DNA from: Streptomyces sp. CG 926
GTDB lineage: Bacteria; Actinomycetota; Actinomycetes; Streptomycetales; Streptomycetaceae
DNA: 64,000 bases
NCBI RefSeq assembly: GCF_003148825.1
Contig: NZ_QGGZ01000021.1
Coordinates: forward strand, 36,438 to 100,437
Reading direction: 5' to 3'
Shown here: positions 31,801 to 41,842 of the stretch, piece after piece
How the letters are laid out: each line of letters starts with the position of its first letter
Numbering within the stretch: the first letter of the stretch is position 1
Notes under the pieces: model-generated
Seen by the model: only the letters and a program-made list of their open reading frames with translations
The model's database searches: none
What the model was told of the DNA's origin: nothing
Position numbers and translations under genes: made by a program

Positions 31801-34800
31801 GGGCTCGCCTCGGCCGGGATTGACGACGACTTCTTCGCGCTCGGCGGGGACAGCATCGTCTCCATCCAGCTGGTGACCCGGGCCCGCAAGGCGGGCCTGG
31901 TCCTCACCCCGCGTGACGTCTTCGAGCAGCGGACCGTGGAGCGGATGGCCGCGGCGGCCCGCACCGCCTCGGACCAGGACGGCGGGTACCTGGCCTCGGC
32001 CGGCCCGCTCGTCACCCTCGACGCCGGGCAGGAGGCGGCGCTGGCCGCGGTGTTCCCGCAGGTGGCGGAGGTGCTGCCGCTCGCACCGCTGCAGGAGGGC
32101 CTGTACTTCCACGCGGTCTACGACGACCGCGCCCTCGACGTCTACCTCATGCAGAACTTCGTCGAGCTGCTGCACGCCGTCGACGGGCCGGCCCTGCGCG
32201 CCGCCTTCGACACGCTGCTCGCCCGCCACCCCAACCTGCGGTCCGGCTTCTGGCACGAGGGCCTGGACGGCCCGGTACAGGTGGTGCCGGCCGAGTGGGA
32301 GCTGCCCTGGCGGGAGATCGACCTCAGCCACCTGGACCGGGCGGCGCAGGACGAGGCGCTGCGGGAGTTCTCCCTCGCCGACGCGGCGACCCGGTTCGAC
32401 CTGGCGGCCCCGCCGCTGCTGCGTGTGGCCCTGATCCGGTTCTCGGCCGAGCGCTGGATGCTGTGCGTGACGCAGCACCACATCCTGACCGACGGCTGGT
32501 CGGAGTCTTTGTTCTTCGAGGAGCTGTTCGCCCTGTACGGGCACGGCGGTTCGGCGGACGTGCTGCCGCCGGTCACCCCGTACCGGGACTACCTGCGGTG
32601 GCTGTCGGCCGTGGACCGGGAAGCCGCCGAGCAGGCCTGGCGCACCCACCTGTCCGGGCTGGACCAGGCCACGCTCGTGGCCCGGGCCGATCCGAACCGG
32701 CAGCCGGTGACCGCCGAGGTGGTGGACCTGTCCCTGGACGAGGCCACCAGCGACCGTCTGCGGTCCTTCGCCCGCGGCTGCGGGGTCACCCTGAACACCG
32801 TCCTCAGCACGGCCTGGGCGATGGCCCTGGCCGGGATGACGGGCCGCGACGACGTGGTGTTCGGCGCCACCGTCTCGGGCCGTCCCGCGGACCTCGCCGG
32901 GGTCGACCAGATGATCGGCATGTTCATGAACACGCTGCCGTTCCGCATCGCCCTGCGCCCCGACGAGCCGCTGCGCGATCTGATGGTGCGGGTGCAGAGC
33001 GAGCACGCGGCCCTGCTGCCGCACCACTACGTGGGGCTCGGCCCGATCCAGCAGCTGACCGGCCTCGGGCAGCTCTTCGACACCCTGTACGTCTTCCGCA
33101 ACACGCCGCTGAACGACGCCGCCCGCGAGGAGGCGGTGGCGGCCCACGCCATCGGCTGGACGCACAGCGTCGACGGCACGCACTACCCGCTGACCCTCGC
33201 CGTCACCCCCGGCCCGGCGCTGGAGCTGAGCCTCGGCTACCGACCCGATCTGTACGACGAGGCCACCGCCCGGCACCTGGCGGGCCGGCTCGCGCTGCTG
33301 GTGGAGCAGCTCTCCGACGGCGGGGCGCTCCCGGTGGGCCGGTTGGTCACCCTGGCGGCCGCGGAGCGGGCCGAACTGCTGGCCACCGGCGACGACATGG
33401 GCCACGCGATCCCGGACACCACGGTGATCGACCTGTTCGCCGAGCAGGCCGCCCGGACCCCCGGGGAGACCGCTCTGGTCTTCGAGGACCAGCGGCTCAG
33501 CTACGCGGAGCTCGACGCCCGATCGAACCGGCTGGCGCGGGCCCTGGTGGCGCGGGGCGCGGGGCCGGAGACCGTGGTGGCGCTCGGGCTGCCCCGGTCG
33601 GCGGACTTCGTGGTCGCGCTGTTCGCCGTGCTGAAGACCGGCGCGGCCTATCTGCCGCTGGACCTGGACCACCCCGTGGACCGGCTCGGCGCGATGGTGG
33701 CGGACGCCGCTCCGCTGTGCCTGGTCACGACGGCCCCGGTGACGGACCGGGTGCCGGTGGTGGAGGGCGTACCGGCGCTGCTGCTGGACGACCCCGCGAC
33801 ACCTGCCGAGTTGGCGGCGCTGGCGGAGGGCCCCCTGACGGAGTCGGAGCTGACGGGGGTGCGGGACGGCCGGCACCCCGCGTACATCATCTACACCTCC
33901 GGTTCGACCGGGCGGCCCAAGGGGGTCGTGGTCCCCTACTCGGGGCTGACCAACATGCTCCTCAACCACCGCGAGCGGATCTTCGCTCCGGCGGTGGCGC
34001 TGGCGGGCGGGCGCCGGATGAAGGTGGCGCACACCGTGTCCTTCGCCTTCGACATGTCGTGGGAGGAGTTCTTCTGGCTGGTCGACGGGCACGAGGTGCA
34101 CGTCATCGGTGAGGAGCTGCGGCTGGACCCGGCGGCCCTGACCGCGCACTACGACCGCGTGGGCATCGACGTGGTCAACGTGACGCCCTCGTACGGCATG
34201 CAGTTGGTCGAGGCGGGTCTGCTGGACGCCGACCGGCACCGCCCGACGCTGTTCCTGCTCGGCGGCGAGGCGGTGCCGGACGGTTTGTGGGAGCTGCTGA
34301 AGCGCACCGAGGGCACCATGGGCTACAACCTGTACGGCCCGACCGAGTACACGATCAACGCGCTGGGCGCCGACGTGGACGACAGCGCCGGCTCCTGTGT
34401 CGGCCGGCCGATCTTCAACACCCGGGCCTACGTGCTCGACAGCGCGCTGCGGCCGGTTCCGGCGGGCGTGGCCGGTGAGTTGTACCTGGCGGGGGCGGGC
34501 CTCGCCCGCGGCTACTTCGCGCGGCCGTCGCTGACGGCGGAGCGGTTCGTCGCCGACCCCTTCGGCGAGCCGGGCACGCTGATGTATCGGACGGGTGACC
34601 TGGTGCGGTGGCGCGGGGACGCGCAGATCGACTACCTCGGGCGGGCCGACGACCAGGTCAAGATCCGCGGTTTCCGCATCGAACTCGGCGAGGTCGAGTC
34701 GGCTGTCGCGGCCGAGCCCGGCATCGCGGCGGCGGCCGTGGTCGTCCACACCGGGCCGACGGGCGTCAAGCGGCTGGTCGCCTACACGGTGGCGTCGGCC

Positions 34801-36030
34801 GCGGACGCGCCCGAACCGGCCGCCCTGCGGGCCCGACTGTCGGCCGTACTGCCCGAGTACATGCTTCCGTCGGCGTTCGTGGAGCTGTCGGCGCTGCCGC
34901 TCACGGTGAACGGGAAGGTGGACCGGGCGGCGCTGCCCGCCCCCGACCTGGGGGACGCGGGCGGCGGCCGGGCGCCGAAGGACGCCCGCGAGGAGCTGCT
35001 CTGCGCGATCTTCGCGGAGGTGCTGGGGCTGGAGCGGGTCGGGGCCGAGGACAACTTCTTCGAGCTCGGTGGCCATTCGCTGCTGGCGATGCGGCTGGTC
35101 GGCCGGATCCGTGCGGAGTTGGGCACGCCGGTCCAGGTCGGGGCCGTGATGGCCGCGCCGACGGTGGCCGACCTGGCCGCCCGGATCGGGTCGGACGCCC
35201 GCCGGGACGCGCTGCGCGTGCTGATGCCGCTGCGGGAACGGGGCGCGGCGGCGCCGCTGTTCTGCTTCCACCCGGCGTCCGGTTTCGCCTGGCAGTACAC
35301 GGGTCTGCTGCGCCACCTGGACGCGGACCGGCCGGTGTACGGGCTCCAGGCGCCCGGGCTCGCGGGCGAACAGCCGGACGTGGCCGACGTGGCCGCGCTC
35401 GCCGAGCTGTACCTGGCGGAGATCCGTACGGTGCAGCCGCAGGGTCCGTACCACTTCCTCGGCTACTCCTTCGGCGGGACCGTGGCACAGACGCTGGCCG
35501 CGCTGCTCCAGGAGCGCGGTGAGGAGGTGGCCTTCCTGGGGCTGCTGGACGCGTATCCGCCGGAGATCGAGGACTGGTCGTACATCGACGCCCCGGACCG
35601 GCGCGAGCGCCTGGAACGCGAGGAGAGCGGCTTCCTGCTCTCGGTGGCCGGGCTGAACCCGGCGGAGGGCGATGCTCCGGTGGACCGGGCGGAGGCGGCC
35701 TCCGCGATCCGCGACAGCCAGGGCCTGCTGGCCGGCTTCGACGAGGCGCTGCTGGGCGCGATCGTGGACACGAACATGCACTGCGTGCGACTGCTGTCGC
35801 GCAGCCGCACCCTCCGCTACCGCGGTGACGTGCTGTTCTTCACCGCCTCACGGTCCACGCCGGCGGCGCAGGCGCCCGCCCTGGTCTGGCCCGCGTACCT
35901 GGACGGCCGGATCGAGGAGCACGTCCTGGACTGCTCGCACGACGACCTGATGTCCCCCGGGGCCCTGGCGGAGATCGGCCCGGTGCTGGCGCGCGCGTTG
36001 GCGTCGGCCGGGCCGACCGCCCGGGACTGA
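28849..36030 (+). CDS. Two-module NRPS: C-A-T-C-A(N5-hydroxyornithine)-T-TE
   Basis: 2393 residues. C5 8-440 (His142-His143, LVDGWS; DCL-like start LPLSPLQQGMLFH), which fits a D-residue donated by the upstream E domain. A5 about 460-955, code DTEDLGLVDK, an acidic pocket resembling ornithine/arginine-type codes. T5 Ser1002 in GGDSI. C6 1074-1518 (His1210-His1211, LTDGWS), also DCL-like (LPLAPLQEGLYFH) although no E domain lies between T5 and C6. A6 1528-2030, code DMENLGLINK, the code known for N5-hydroxyornithine modules such as the last one of coelichelin synthetase. T6 Ser2077. Thioesterase 2118-2388, nucleophile Ser2207 in GYSFGG and histidine in CSHDDL. It should release the chain, perhaps by cyclising the terminal hydroxyornithine. 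GTG 28849 overlaps the previous stop (GTGA), so translation is probably coupled. Confidence 0.95.
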
Positions 36031-36034
36031 CGCA

Positions 36035-36067
36035 CCGGGGTGCGGGCGGGCTCCGCCCGCACCCCGG
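36035..36067 (+). terminator. Strong hairpin terminator after the NRPS operon
   Basis: A perfect 15-bp GC stem (36035-36049 with 36053-36067) and a 3-base loop, directly after the NRPS stop at 36030. It ends the long operon before the dhb promoter. Confidence 0.88.
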
Positions 36068-36105
36068 AACAACGCGCGCGCCACATAGTGTCGTTCAGAA
36101 TTTTA

Positions 36106-36124
36106 TTAGGTTAGGCTTACCTAA
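36106..36124. promoter_or_regulatory. Iron box
   Basis: TTAGGTTAGGCTTACCTAA, identical to the box at 6311-6329, set in an AT-rich patch 19 bp before ATG 36144. It should control the dhb operon. Confidence 0.92.
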
Positions 36125-36143
36125 GAATTGAGGAGGGGGCGGC

Positions 36144-36983
36144 ATGTCCGACCACCGTGTGCCCGGCATCCCGGGTACCAGCGGATTCACCGGGAAGGTC
36201 GCGCTCGTCACCGGCGCCGGCCAGGGCATCGGCGCGGCCGTCGTCCGTACGCTGTTCCGCCTCGGCGCCACCGTCGCCGCGACGGACATCCGGGCCAAGG
36301 CCGTCACCGCGGCGGCGGCCGAACCGGACCCGGAGACCGGACGGGCGCCGTCCGCCGGCGCCGGGGCCGGGGCCGTCCACCCCTACGAACTCGACGTCAC
36401 CGACCCGGCGGCCGTCGAGCGGACCGTCGAGCGGATCGGGCGGGAACTCGGCCCGATCGACATCCTGGTGAACGTGGCCGGAATCCTGCGGACCGCACCG
36501 GTCGCGGAACTGACCGACGAGGACTGGGCAGCCACCTTCGCGGTCAACGTCCAGGGCGTCTTCTTCACCTCCCGCGCCGTCGTCCCCGGCATGGCGGCCC
36601 GCGGCTCCGGCAGCGTGATCACCGTCGCCTCGAACGCCGCCGGGATCCCGCGTACCGGTATGGCCGCGTACGCCGCCTCGAAGGCCGCGGCCGTCATGTT
36701 CACCAAGTGTCTCGGCCTGGAGTACGCCCGCAGCGGGGTGCGCTGCAATGTCGTGGCCCCCGGCTCCACCGACACCCCGATGCAGTGGGCGCTCTGGAGC
36801 GACCCGCAGGCGCCCGCCCGGGTGCTGGACGGGGACCTCGCCAGCTACCGGACGGGGATCCCGCTGGGCCGGATCGCCGACCCGCAGGACATCGCGGACG
36901 CCGTCGTGTTCCTCGCCTCGGACCAGGCACGCCACATCACCATGCAGGACCTCTACGTGGACGGCGGAGCCACGCTGCGCTGA
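36144..36983 (+). CDS. dhbA: 2,3-dihydro-2,3-dihydroxybenzoate dehydrogenase
   Basis: 279 residues of the short-chain dehydrogenase family. The NAD-binding motif is VALVTGAGQGIGAAVV, followed by NVAGILR and the catalytic Ser...Tyr-x-x-x-Lys set in SVITVASNAAGIPRTGMAAYAASKAA. Its place before isochorismate synthase, ligase and isochorismatase genes identifies it as the EntA/DhbA enzyme, which oxidises the dihydrodiol to 2,3-dihydroxybenzoate. A GAGGAGGGGG ribosome binding site precedes ATG 36144. It is the first gene of the iron-box-controlled operon. Confidence 0.95.
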   Translation: MSDHRVPGIPGTSGFTGKVALVTGAGQGIGAAVVRTLFRLGATVAATDIRAKAVTAAAAEPDPETGRAPSAGAGAGAVHPYELDVTDPAAVERTVERIGRELGPIDILVNVAGILRTAPVAELTDEDWAATFAVNVQGVFFTSRAVVPGMAARGSGSVITVASNAAGIPRTGMAAYAASKAAAVMFTKCLGLEYARSGVRCNVVAPGSTDTPMQWALWSDPQAPARVLDGDLASYRTGIPLGRIADPQDIADAVVFLASDQARHITMQDLYVDGGATLR

Positions 36984-37200
36984 CCGCGGCAGCCCCCGTC
37001 CCCACTCGCGTCATGTGCCACACGTGCAACACCCACACCACGCACAGCACGCACAGCACGCGGAATCCCCGGACCACGCACAGCACGCGTATCACCCGCG
37101 CCCTGCGCACCGCCTCGCACCGCACGCAGCCGGCGACCGTCCGGCCGCGCCCACCTGCCCGCATCTGCCCCTACCTGCCCCCACCTGAAGAGGAGTCACC

Positions 37201-38406
37201 GTGCCGACGGTCCACCAAGTCGCCACGCCCCCCGCACCGGCCGATCCGGTGCACCCCTCCGTCGGCGCCGCCACCACGCTGCTCGACGCCTACCGCGGTG
37301 GAGCCCGGTTCCTCGCCACCCCCACCCGCACGTTGCTCGCCCACGGCATCCGCCAGGAGGTCGCGCACTCCGCCGAACCGCTGCCGCACCGCGTCGCCCA
37401 GGCCCTGGCCGAGGCCCGGCGGGCCGGACACCCCTACCCCGTGGTCATCGGCGCGATCCCCTTCGCCCCGGACGCCCGCGCGGCCCTCGTCGTCCCGGAG
37501 TTCCTGCGCAGCGGCCCGCCGCTCGCCTCCGACCCGCTGATCGCCCTGCCCGCCGCCGGTCCGGCGCCCACCGACTGGGCCATCGCCTCGGTCCCCGAGC
37601 CAGAGGTCTACGCCAAGGGCGTGGCCTCGGCGGTGGACCGGATGTGGCAGGGCGAGTTCAGCAAGGTCGTGCTGGCCCGGACCCTGGAACTCGCCTCCGA
37701 CAGACCTCTGGACATCCCCGCCATGGTCCAGCGGCTCGCCCGCCGTGACCCCTCCGGCTACACCTTCGCACTCCCCACCGGTCCCGGCCGGAACCTACTC
37801 GGCGCCAGCCCGGAGCTGCTGCTGTCGCGCCGCGGCGACCGGCTCATCTCCAACCCGCTGGCCGGGTCGACCCCGCGCAGCGCGGACCTCGCCGAGGACG
37901 TGCGCCGGGCGGCCGCCCTGCTCGGGTCCGCCAAGGACCTGCACGAGCACGCCGTCGTCGTCGACGCGGTGCACCAGGCCATGGCCCCGTACTGCACCTC
38001 GCTCGACGTCCCCGAGCGCCCCACCCTGCTGCGTACGGCCACCATGTGGCACCTGTCCACCACCGTGACCGGGGTGCTCGCGCAGCCCGATGTCTCCGCC
38101 CTCGAGATCGCCTCCAGCCTGCACCCGACCCCGGCCGTCTGCGGCAGTCCGACCGGCGTGGCCCGCAAGGTGATCGAGGAGACCGAGTCCTTCGACCGCG
38201 GCTTCTTCACCGGCATGATCGGCTGGGAGGACGGCAGCGGTGACGGCGAGTGGGTCGTCACGATCCGCTGCGCCGAGGCCGAGGACAACCGGCTGCGCCT
38301 GTACGCCGGGGCGGGGATCGTCTCCGCGTCCGATCCCGACGCCGAGACCGCGGAGACCGCCGCGAAGTTCCGTACCTTCCTGCAGGCCGTCGGAGCCGAG
38401 CTGTGA
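37201..38406 (+). CDS. dhbC: Isochorismate synthase
   Basis: 401 residues of the chorismate-using enzyme family, EntC/DhbC branch. Seen: GEFSKVVLARTLEL, FALPTGPGRNLLGASPELLL, ISNPLAGSTPRS, HPTPAVCGSP (active-site region) and RGFFTGMIGWEDGSGDGEW. It isomerises chorismate to isochorismate, the first committed step to dihydroxybenzoate. GTG 37201 has AGAGGAG 6-12 bp upstream. The 217-base gap from dhbA contains a short CAC/ACG-rich repeat. The last codons overlap the start of dhbE. Confidence 0.96.
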   Translation: MPTVHQVATPPAPADPVHPSVGAATTLLDAYRGGARFLATPTRTLLAHGIRQEVAHSAEPLPHRVAQALAEARRAGHPYPVVIGAIPFAPDARAALVVPEFLRSGPPLASDPLIALPAAGPAPTDWAIASVPEPEVYAKGVASAVDRMWQGEFSKVVLARTLELASDRPLDIPAMVQRLARRDPSGYTFALPTGPGRNLLGASPELLLSRRGDRLISNPLAGSTPRSADLAEDVRRAAALLGSAKDLHEHAVVVDAVHQAMAPYCTSLDVPERPTLLRTATMWHLSTTVTGVLAQPDVSALEIASSLHPTPAVCGSPTGVARKVIEETESFDRGFFTGMIGWEDGSGDGEWVVTIRCAEAEDNRLRLYAGAGIVSASDPDAETAETAAKFRTFLQAVGAEL

Positions 38407-40127
38407 GCGAGCCCCACGACTCCCGTGAGTCCGTCGACCCCCGCGTCTCCGCTGTCGAACCCGCTTGGCAGCCCTGGCCCGCCGAGTTCGCGGAGCGCTA
38501 CCGCGCGGCCGGCTGGTGGCGGGGCGAGACCTTCGGGTCCGTGCTGCGGGAGCGGGCGACGGCCCACCCCGACCGGATCGCCCTCGTGGACCCGACCGGC
38601 GGCCCGGACGGCGGCCGGCGTACCTGGAGCTACGACGAACTCGACACCCGGGCCGACCGGATGGCCGCGGGCCTCATGGCGCGCGGCATCGCTCCCGGTG
38701 ACAAGGTCGTCGTACAACTGCCGAACACGGCCGAGTTCTTCGAGGTCGTCTTCGCGCTCTTCCGGATCGGTGCCCTGCCCGTCTTCGCCCTGCCGGCGCA
38801 CCGGCGCACCGAGATCTCCTACTTCTGCTCCTTCACGGGAGCCGCGGCCTACGTGATCCCCGCGGTGCACGGCGGCTACGACTACCGCGGGCTCGCCGCC
38901 GCAGTGCGCGCCGAAGTACCGGGACTGCGCGAGGTGTTCGTCGCGGACGCCGACCCGGGTGACTTCACGGCACTGGCCGACGTCCCCCTGGACGTACCCG
39001 CCGGGGGGCTCGGCCCCGGGCCCGCCCCGCACGACCTCGCGTTCCTCCAGCTGTCCGGTGGCAGCACGGGCGTGCCCAAGCTGATCCCGCGCACCCACGA
39101 CGACTACATCTACTCGCTGCGGGGCTCGAACGAGATCTGCGGCGTGGACGCCAACTCCGTGTACCTGGTCGCCCTGCCGGCCGCCCACAACTTCCCGCTG
39201 TCCTCACCCGGTTCGCTCGGCGTCCTGTACGCCGGCGGCCGCGTGGCGCTGTGCCCGCAGCCGGTGCCCGACGTCGCCTTCCCCCTGATCGAGTCCGAAG
39301 GCGTGACGATCACCGGCCTGGTGCCTCCGCTGGCCCTGCTCTGGACGGAGGCCGCCGCCCGCACCGACCGGGACCTCGGCAGTCTTGAGGTCCTGCTGGT
39401 GGGCGGAGCCAAGTTCAGCGAGGAAGCCGCCCGTCGGGTCCGGCCGGGCCTGGGCTGCACCCTCCAGCAGGTGTTCGGGATGGCGGAGGGGCTGGTCAAC
39501 TACACCCGTCTCGACGACCCGGAGGAGACTGTCGTCACCACCCAGGGCCGGCCGATCTCACCGGACGACGAGATCCGGATCGTCGACGACGAGGACCGCG
39601 AGGTGCCGCCGGGCGGGTCCGGCCACCTGCTGACCCGCGGCCCGTACACCATCCGCGGGTACTGGAACGCCCCCGAGCACAACGCCCGGTCGTTCACCCC
39701 GGACGGCTTCTACCGGACCGGGGACATCGTCCGGATGACGCCCACCGGTCACCTGGTCGTCGAGGGACGCGCCAAGGACCAGATCAACCGGGGCGGGGAG
39801 AAGATCGCGGCGGAGGAGGTGGAGAACCACATCCTGGCGCACCCGGCCGTCCACGACGCCAATGTCGTCGGCGAACCGGACCCCTATCTCGGCGAACGCA
39901 CCTGCGCCTACGTGATCCTGCGTGAGGGCGCCACGGAACTGCGGCCCGCCGCCGTGAAGAAGTTCGTACGGGAGCGCGGCCTCGCCGCGTACAAGGTGCC
40001 GGACCGGGTGGAATTCGTCTCCGCCTTCCCCAAGACCGGCGTGGGCAAGGTGTCCAAACGGGACCTGCGCACCGCCGCTCCCGCCGGCCCTCCCGCCCCC
40101 GCCCCCGTACCGCCCCACCAGCACTGA
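38403..40127 (+). CDS. dhbE: 2,3-dihydroxybenzoate-AMP ligase
   Basis: 574 residues of the stand-alone aryl-acid adenylating family (EntE/DhbE). Seen: FLQLSGGSTGVPKLIPRTH (ATP loop), LPAAHNFPLSSPGSLG (aryl-acid pocket region including HNFPLS), FGMAEGLVNYTRLDD, FYRTGDIVRM, and catalytic lysine in KTGVGKVSKRDLR. It activates dihydroxybenzoate with ATP and loads it on the aryl carrier protein encoded at 12740-12979. GTG 38403 overlaps the dhbC stop (GTGA), implying translational coupling. The C-terminal tail is proline-rich. Confidence 0.96.
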   Translation: MSEPHDSRESVDPRVSAVEPAWQPWPAEFAERYRAAGWWRGETFGSVLRERATAHPDRIALVDPTGGPDGGRRTWSYDELDTRADRMAAGLMARGIAPGDKVVVQLPNTAEFFEVVFALFRIGALPVFALPAHRRTEISYFCSFTGAAAYVIPAVHGGYDYRGLAAAVRAEVPGLREVFVADADPGDFTALADVPLDVPAGGLGPGPAPHDLAFLQLSGGSTGVPKLIPRTHDDYIYSLRGSNEICGVDANSVYLVALPAAHNFPLSSPGSLGVLYAGGRVALCPQPVPDVAFPLIESEGVTITGLVPPLALLWTEAAARTDRDLGSLEVLLVGGAKFSEEAARRVRPGLGCTLQQVFGMAEGLVNYTRLDDPEETVVTTQGRPISPDDEIRIVDDEDREVPPGGSGHLLTRGPYTIRGYWNAPEHNARSFTPDGFYRTGDIVRMTPTGHLVVEGRAKDQINRGGEKIAAEEVENHILAHPAVHDANVVGEPDPYLGERTCAYVILREGATELRPAAVKKFVRERGLAAYKVPDRVEFVSAFPKTGVGKVSKRDLRTAAPAGPPAPAPVPPHQH

Positions 40128-40139
40128 ACGGATGAACCC

Positions 40140-40772
40140 ATGGCCCTGCCCGCCATCGCCCCCTATCCGCTGCCGTCCGCCGAGGAGTTGCCGGCCAACC
40201 GCGTCGACTGGACGGTGGATCCGGACCGCGCGGTCCTGCTCGTCCACGATCTGCAGAACTACTTCCTGTCGGCCTTCGACACGGACGCGCAGCCCGTCAC
40301 CGGCATGCTCCAGCAGGTCGCGCGGCTGAAGAAGGAGGCGGGCCGCGCCGGGGTGCCCGTGTTCTACACCGCGCAGCCCGGCGGACAGAGCCCGGCCGAA
40401 CGGGGACTCCAGCAGGACTTCTGGGGGCCGGGCCTGCCGGACGACCCGACGGCCGCCGCGATCCCGGCGGCGGTGGCGCCGGGTCCGGACGACACGGTGC
40501 TGACGAAGTGGAAGTACAGCGCCTTCGTGCGGACCGACCTCCTGGAGCGGCTGCGCGCGATGGGCCGGGACCAGCTGGTGATCACCGGTGTGTACGCGCA
40601 CATCGGTGTGCTGATGACGGCCTGCGACGCCTGGATGCAGGACGTCCAGGCCTTCGTGGTCGCCGACGCCGTCGCCGATTTCTCCGAGCGCGAGCACCGG
40701 TCCGCCTTGGAATGGGCGGCGGGCCGCTGCGCCGTGGTCACCACGGCGGACCGGGTCTGCGTGCAGCTGTGA
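40140..40772 (+). CDS. dhbB: Isochorismatase, without carrier domain
   Basis: 210 residues. The catalytic residues of the family are present: D37 in LLVHDLQNYF, Q79 in YTAQP and K123 in LTKWKYSAF; GVYAHIGVLMTACDAWMQDV completes the fold. It hydrolyses isochorismate to the dihydrodiol used by DhbA. Unlike E. coli EntB and Bacillus DhbB it ends after the isochorismatase domain, and the aryl carrier protein is a separate gene at 12740. ATG 40140 lies 12 bp after dhbE. This is the active copy; the paralogue at 7173 lacks these residues. Confidence 0.96.
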   Translation: MALPAIAPYPLPSAEELPANRVDWTVDPDRAVLLVHDLQNYFLSAFDTDAQPVTGMLQQVARLKKEAGRAGVPVFYTAQPGGQSPAERGLQQDFWGPGLPDDPTAAAIPAAVAPGPDDTVLTKWKYSAFVRTDLLERLRAMGRDQLVITGVYAHIGVLMTACDAWMQDVQAFVVADAVADFSEREHRSALEWAAGRCAVVTTADRVCVQL

Positions 40773-40884
40773 GCCCCCCCCTCATTCCGGGCCCGGGCCC
40801 GGGCCCGGGCAGACCCGTGAGCGGGCTGCCTCACTGGCTCCCTGACCCTCACCCCCGTCCCCGTACCTCACGAAGGATCTCCCC

Positions 40885-41337
40885 ATGACGGAACGTCTGA
40901 ACGCCGCCCGGCCCTACGCCCTGGGCCTCTTCCGGATCGTCACCGGCCTCCTGTTCGCCTGCCACGGAGCCGCTTCCCTCTTCGGCGTCCTCGGCGGCGC
41001 GCACGGCGGCGGCACCGTCCCCGTCGGGGCCTGGCCCGGCTGGTACGCGGCGGTGATCCAGCTCGTCGCCGGCGCCCTGGTGCTGCTCGGGGCCGGGACC
41101 CGCAGCGCGGCCTTCGTCGCCTCCGGCTCGATGGCGTACGCCTACTTCACGGCCCATCAGGCGGACGCGCTCTTCCCGATCCAGAACAACGGCGAGTCCT
41201 CCGCGATGTACTGCTGGGCCTTCCTGCTGCTCGTCTTCACCGGCCCGGGCGCCTTCGCCCTGGACCGACTCCTGCCCGCCCGCGGCGACCGGGCCGCCGT
41301 GGAGGCCGAGCAGCAGCCCCGGACCGCGGCCGCCTGA
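40885..41337 (+). CDS. DoxX-family membrane protein
   Basis: 150 residues with four hydrophobic segments. The start LGLFRIVTGLLFACHGAASLFG and GWYAAVIQLVAGALVLLGAG are typical of the DoxX family. Members have been linked to thiol and oxidative stress responses in mycobacteria; no specific role is shown here. It follows dhbB by 112 bases, separated by a short GGGCCC-repeat tract, so it may or may not share the dhb transcript. CACGAAGGA precedes ATG 40885. Confidence 0.88.
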   Translation: MTERLNAARPYALGLFRIVTGLLFACHGAASLFGVLGGAHGGGTVPVGAWPGWYAAVIQLVAGALVLLGAGTRSAAFVASGSMAYAYFTAHQADALFPIQNNGESSAMYCWAFLLLVFTGPGAFALDRLLPARGDRAAVEAEQQPRTAAA

Positions 41338-41353
41338 GGCCGTCCCCCGCACT

Positions 41354-41394
41354 CCCTGAGCCCCGCCCCCGTTCCCCGAGGGCGGGGCTCAGGG
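41354..41394. terminator. Bidirectional hairpin between DoxX and MerR genes
   Basis: A 15-bp perfect stem (41354-41368 with 41380-41394). The right arm overlaps the stop codon of the convergent MerR gene. Confidence 0.85.
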
Positions 41395-41733
41395 CTGCTC
41401 CAGGTAGCAGGCCAGGGCGGCGCGGCTGTGCCGCAGGCTCTCGATGCGGGCGTCCATCGCGGCCAGTTCCCCGTCGAGTACGGACCGGATCTCCTCGCAC
41501 CAGGCGAACCGCACCCCCTCACCGCGCACGCACGGCAGCACCGAGCGGATCACCTCGGTGGACAGGCCCGCCGCGAGCAGCGCGCGTACCTTGCGCACGG
41601 CGGCCACGGAGTCCGCGGTGTAGTCGCGGTATCCGTTCGGGCCGCGCTCCGCCTGGAGCAGTCCCTGCGCCTCGTAGTAGCGCAGCAGTCGGGAGTTGAC
41701 TCCGGTGCGTCGGGACAGTTCTCCGATCAGCAT
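41389..41733 (-). CDS. MerR-family regulator
   Basis: 114 residues. The N-terminus MLIGELSRRTGVNSRLLRYY is the classic MerR helix-turn-helix, followed by GYRDYTADSVAAVRKVRALL and a C-terminal dimerisation helix. Effector residues are not clear: there is one cysteine in FAWCEEI, one in VLPCVRG and one near the end, with no CxxC cluster as in SoxR. It is divergent from the flavodoxin-like reductase gene and probably controls it through the dyad at 41754-41777. Confidence 0.93.
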   Translation of the reverse strand: MLIGELSRRTGVNSRLLRYYEAQGLLQAERGPNGYRDYTADSVAAVRKVRALLAAGLSTEVIRSVLPCVRGEGVRFAWCEEIRSVLDGELAAMDARIESLRHSRAALACYLEQP

Positions 41734-41753
41734 GTGCTGTACCCCTGTGTCCG

Positions 41754-41785
41754 GTTGACCTTCACATTGATGTCAACGTTTAACG
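41754..41785 (+). promoter_or_regulatory. MerR-type promoter/operator of the reductase gene
   Basis: TTGACC (41755-41760) and TTAACG (41780-41785) are separated by 19 bp, the long spacer typical of MerR-activated promoters. The dyad GTTGAC-N12-GTCAAC (41754-41777) lies in the spacer. This fits activation of the gene at 41843 by the divergent MerR protein. Confidence 0.65.
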
Positions 41786-41842
41786 TCGCACCTACCGGCG
41801 GGCATTCCGTCGGCAGGGCCGCGCACCGCTGGAGTGATCTTC

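Noticed and set aside
37013..37540. His/Thr-rich frame starting between dhbA and dhbC
   Set aside because: It runs into dhbC in another frame and has no ribosome binding site; kept only as a low-interest observation.
40787..40810. GGGCCC tandem palindromic tract after dhbB
   Set aside because: It is a short simple-sequence tract; it may weakly terminate or stall transcription, but has no features of an operator, origin or CRISPR.
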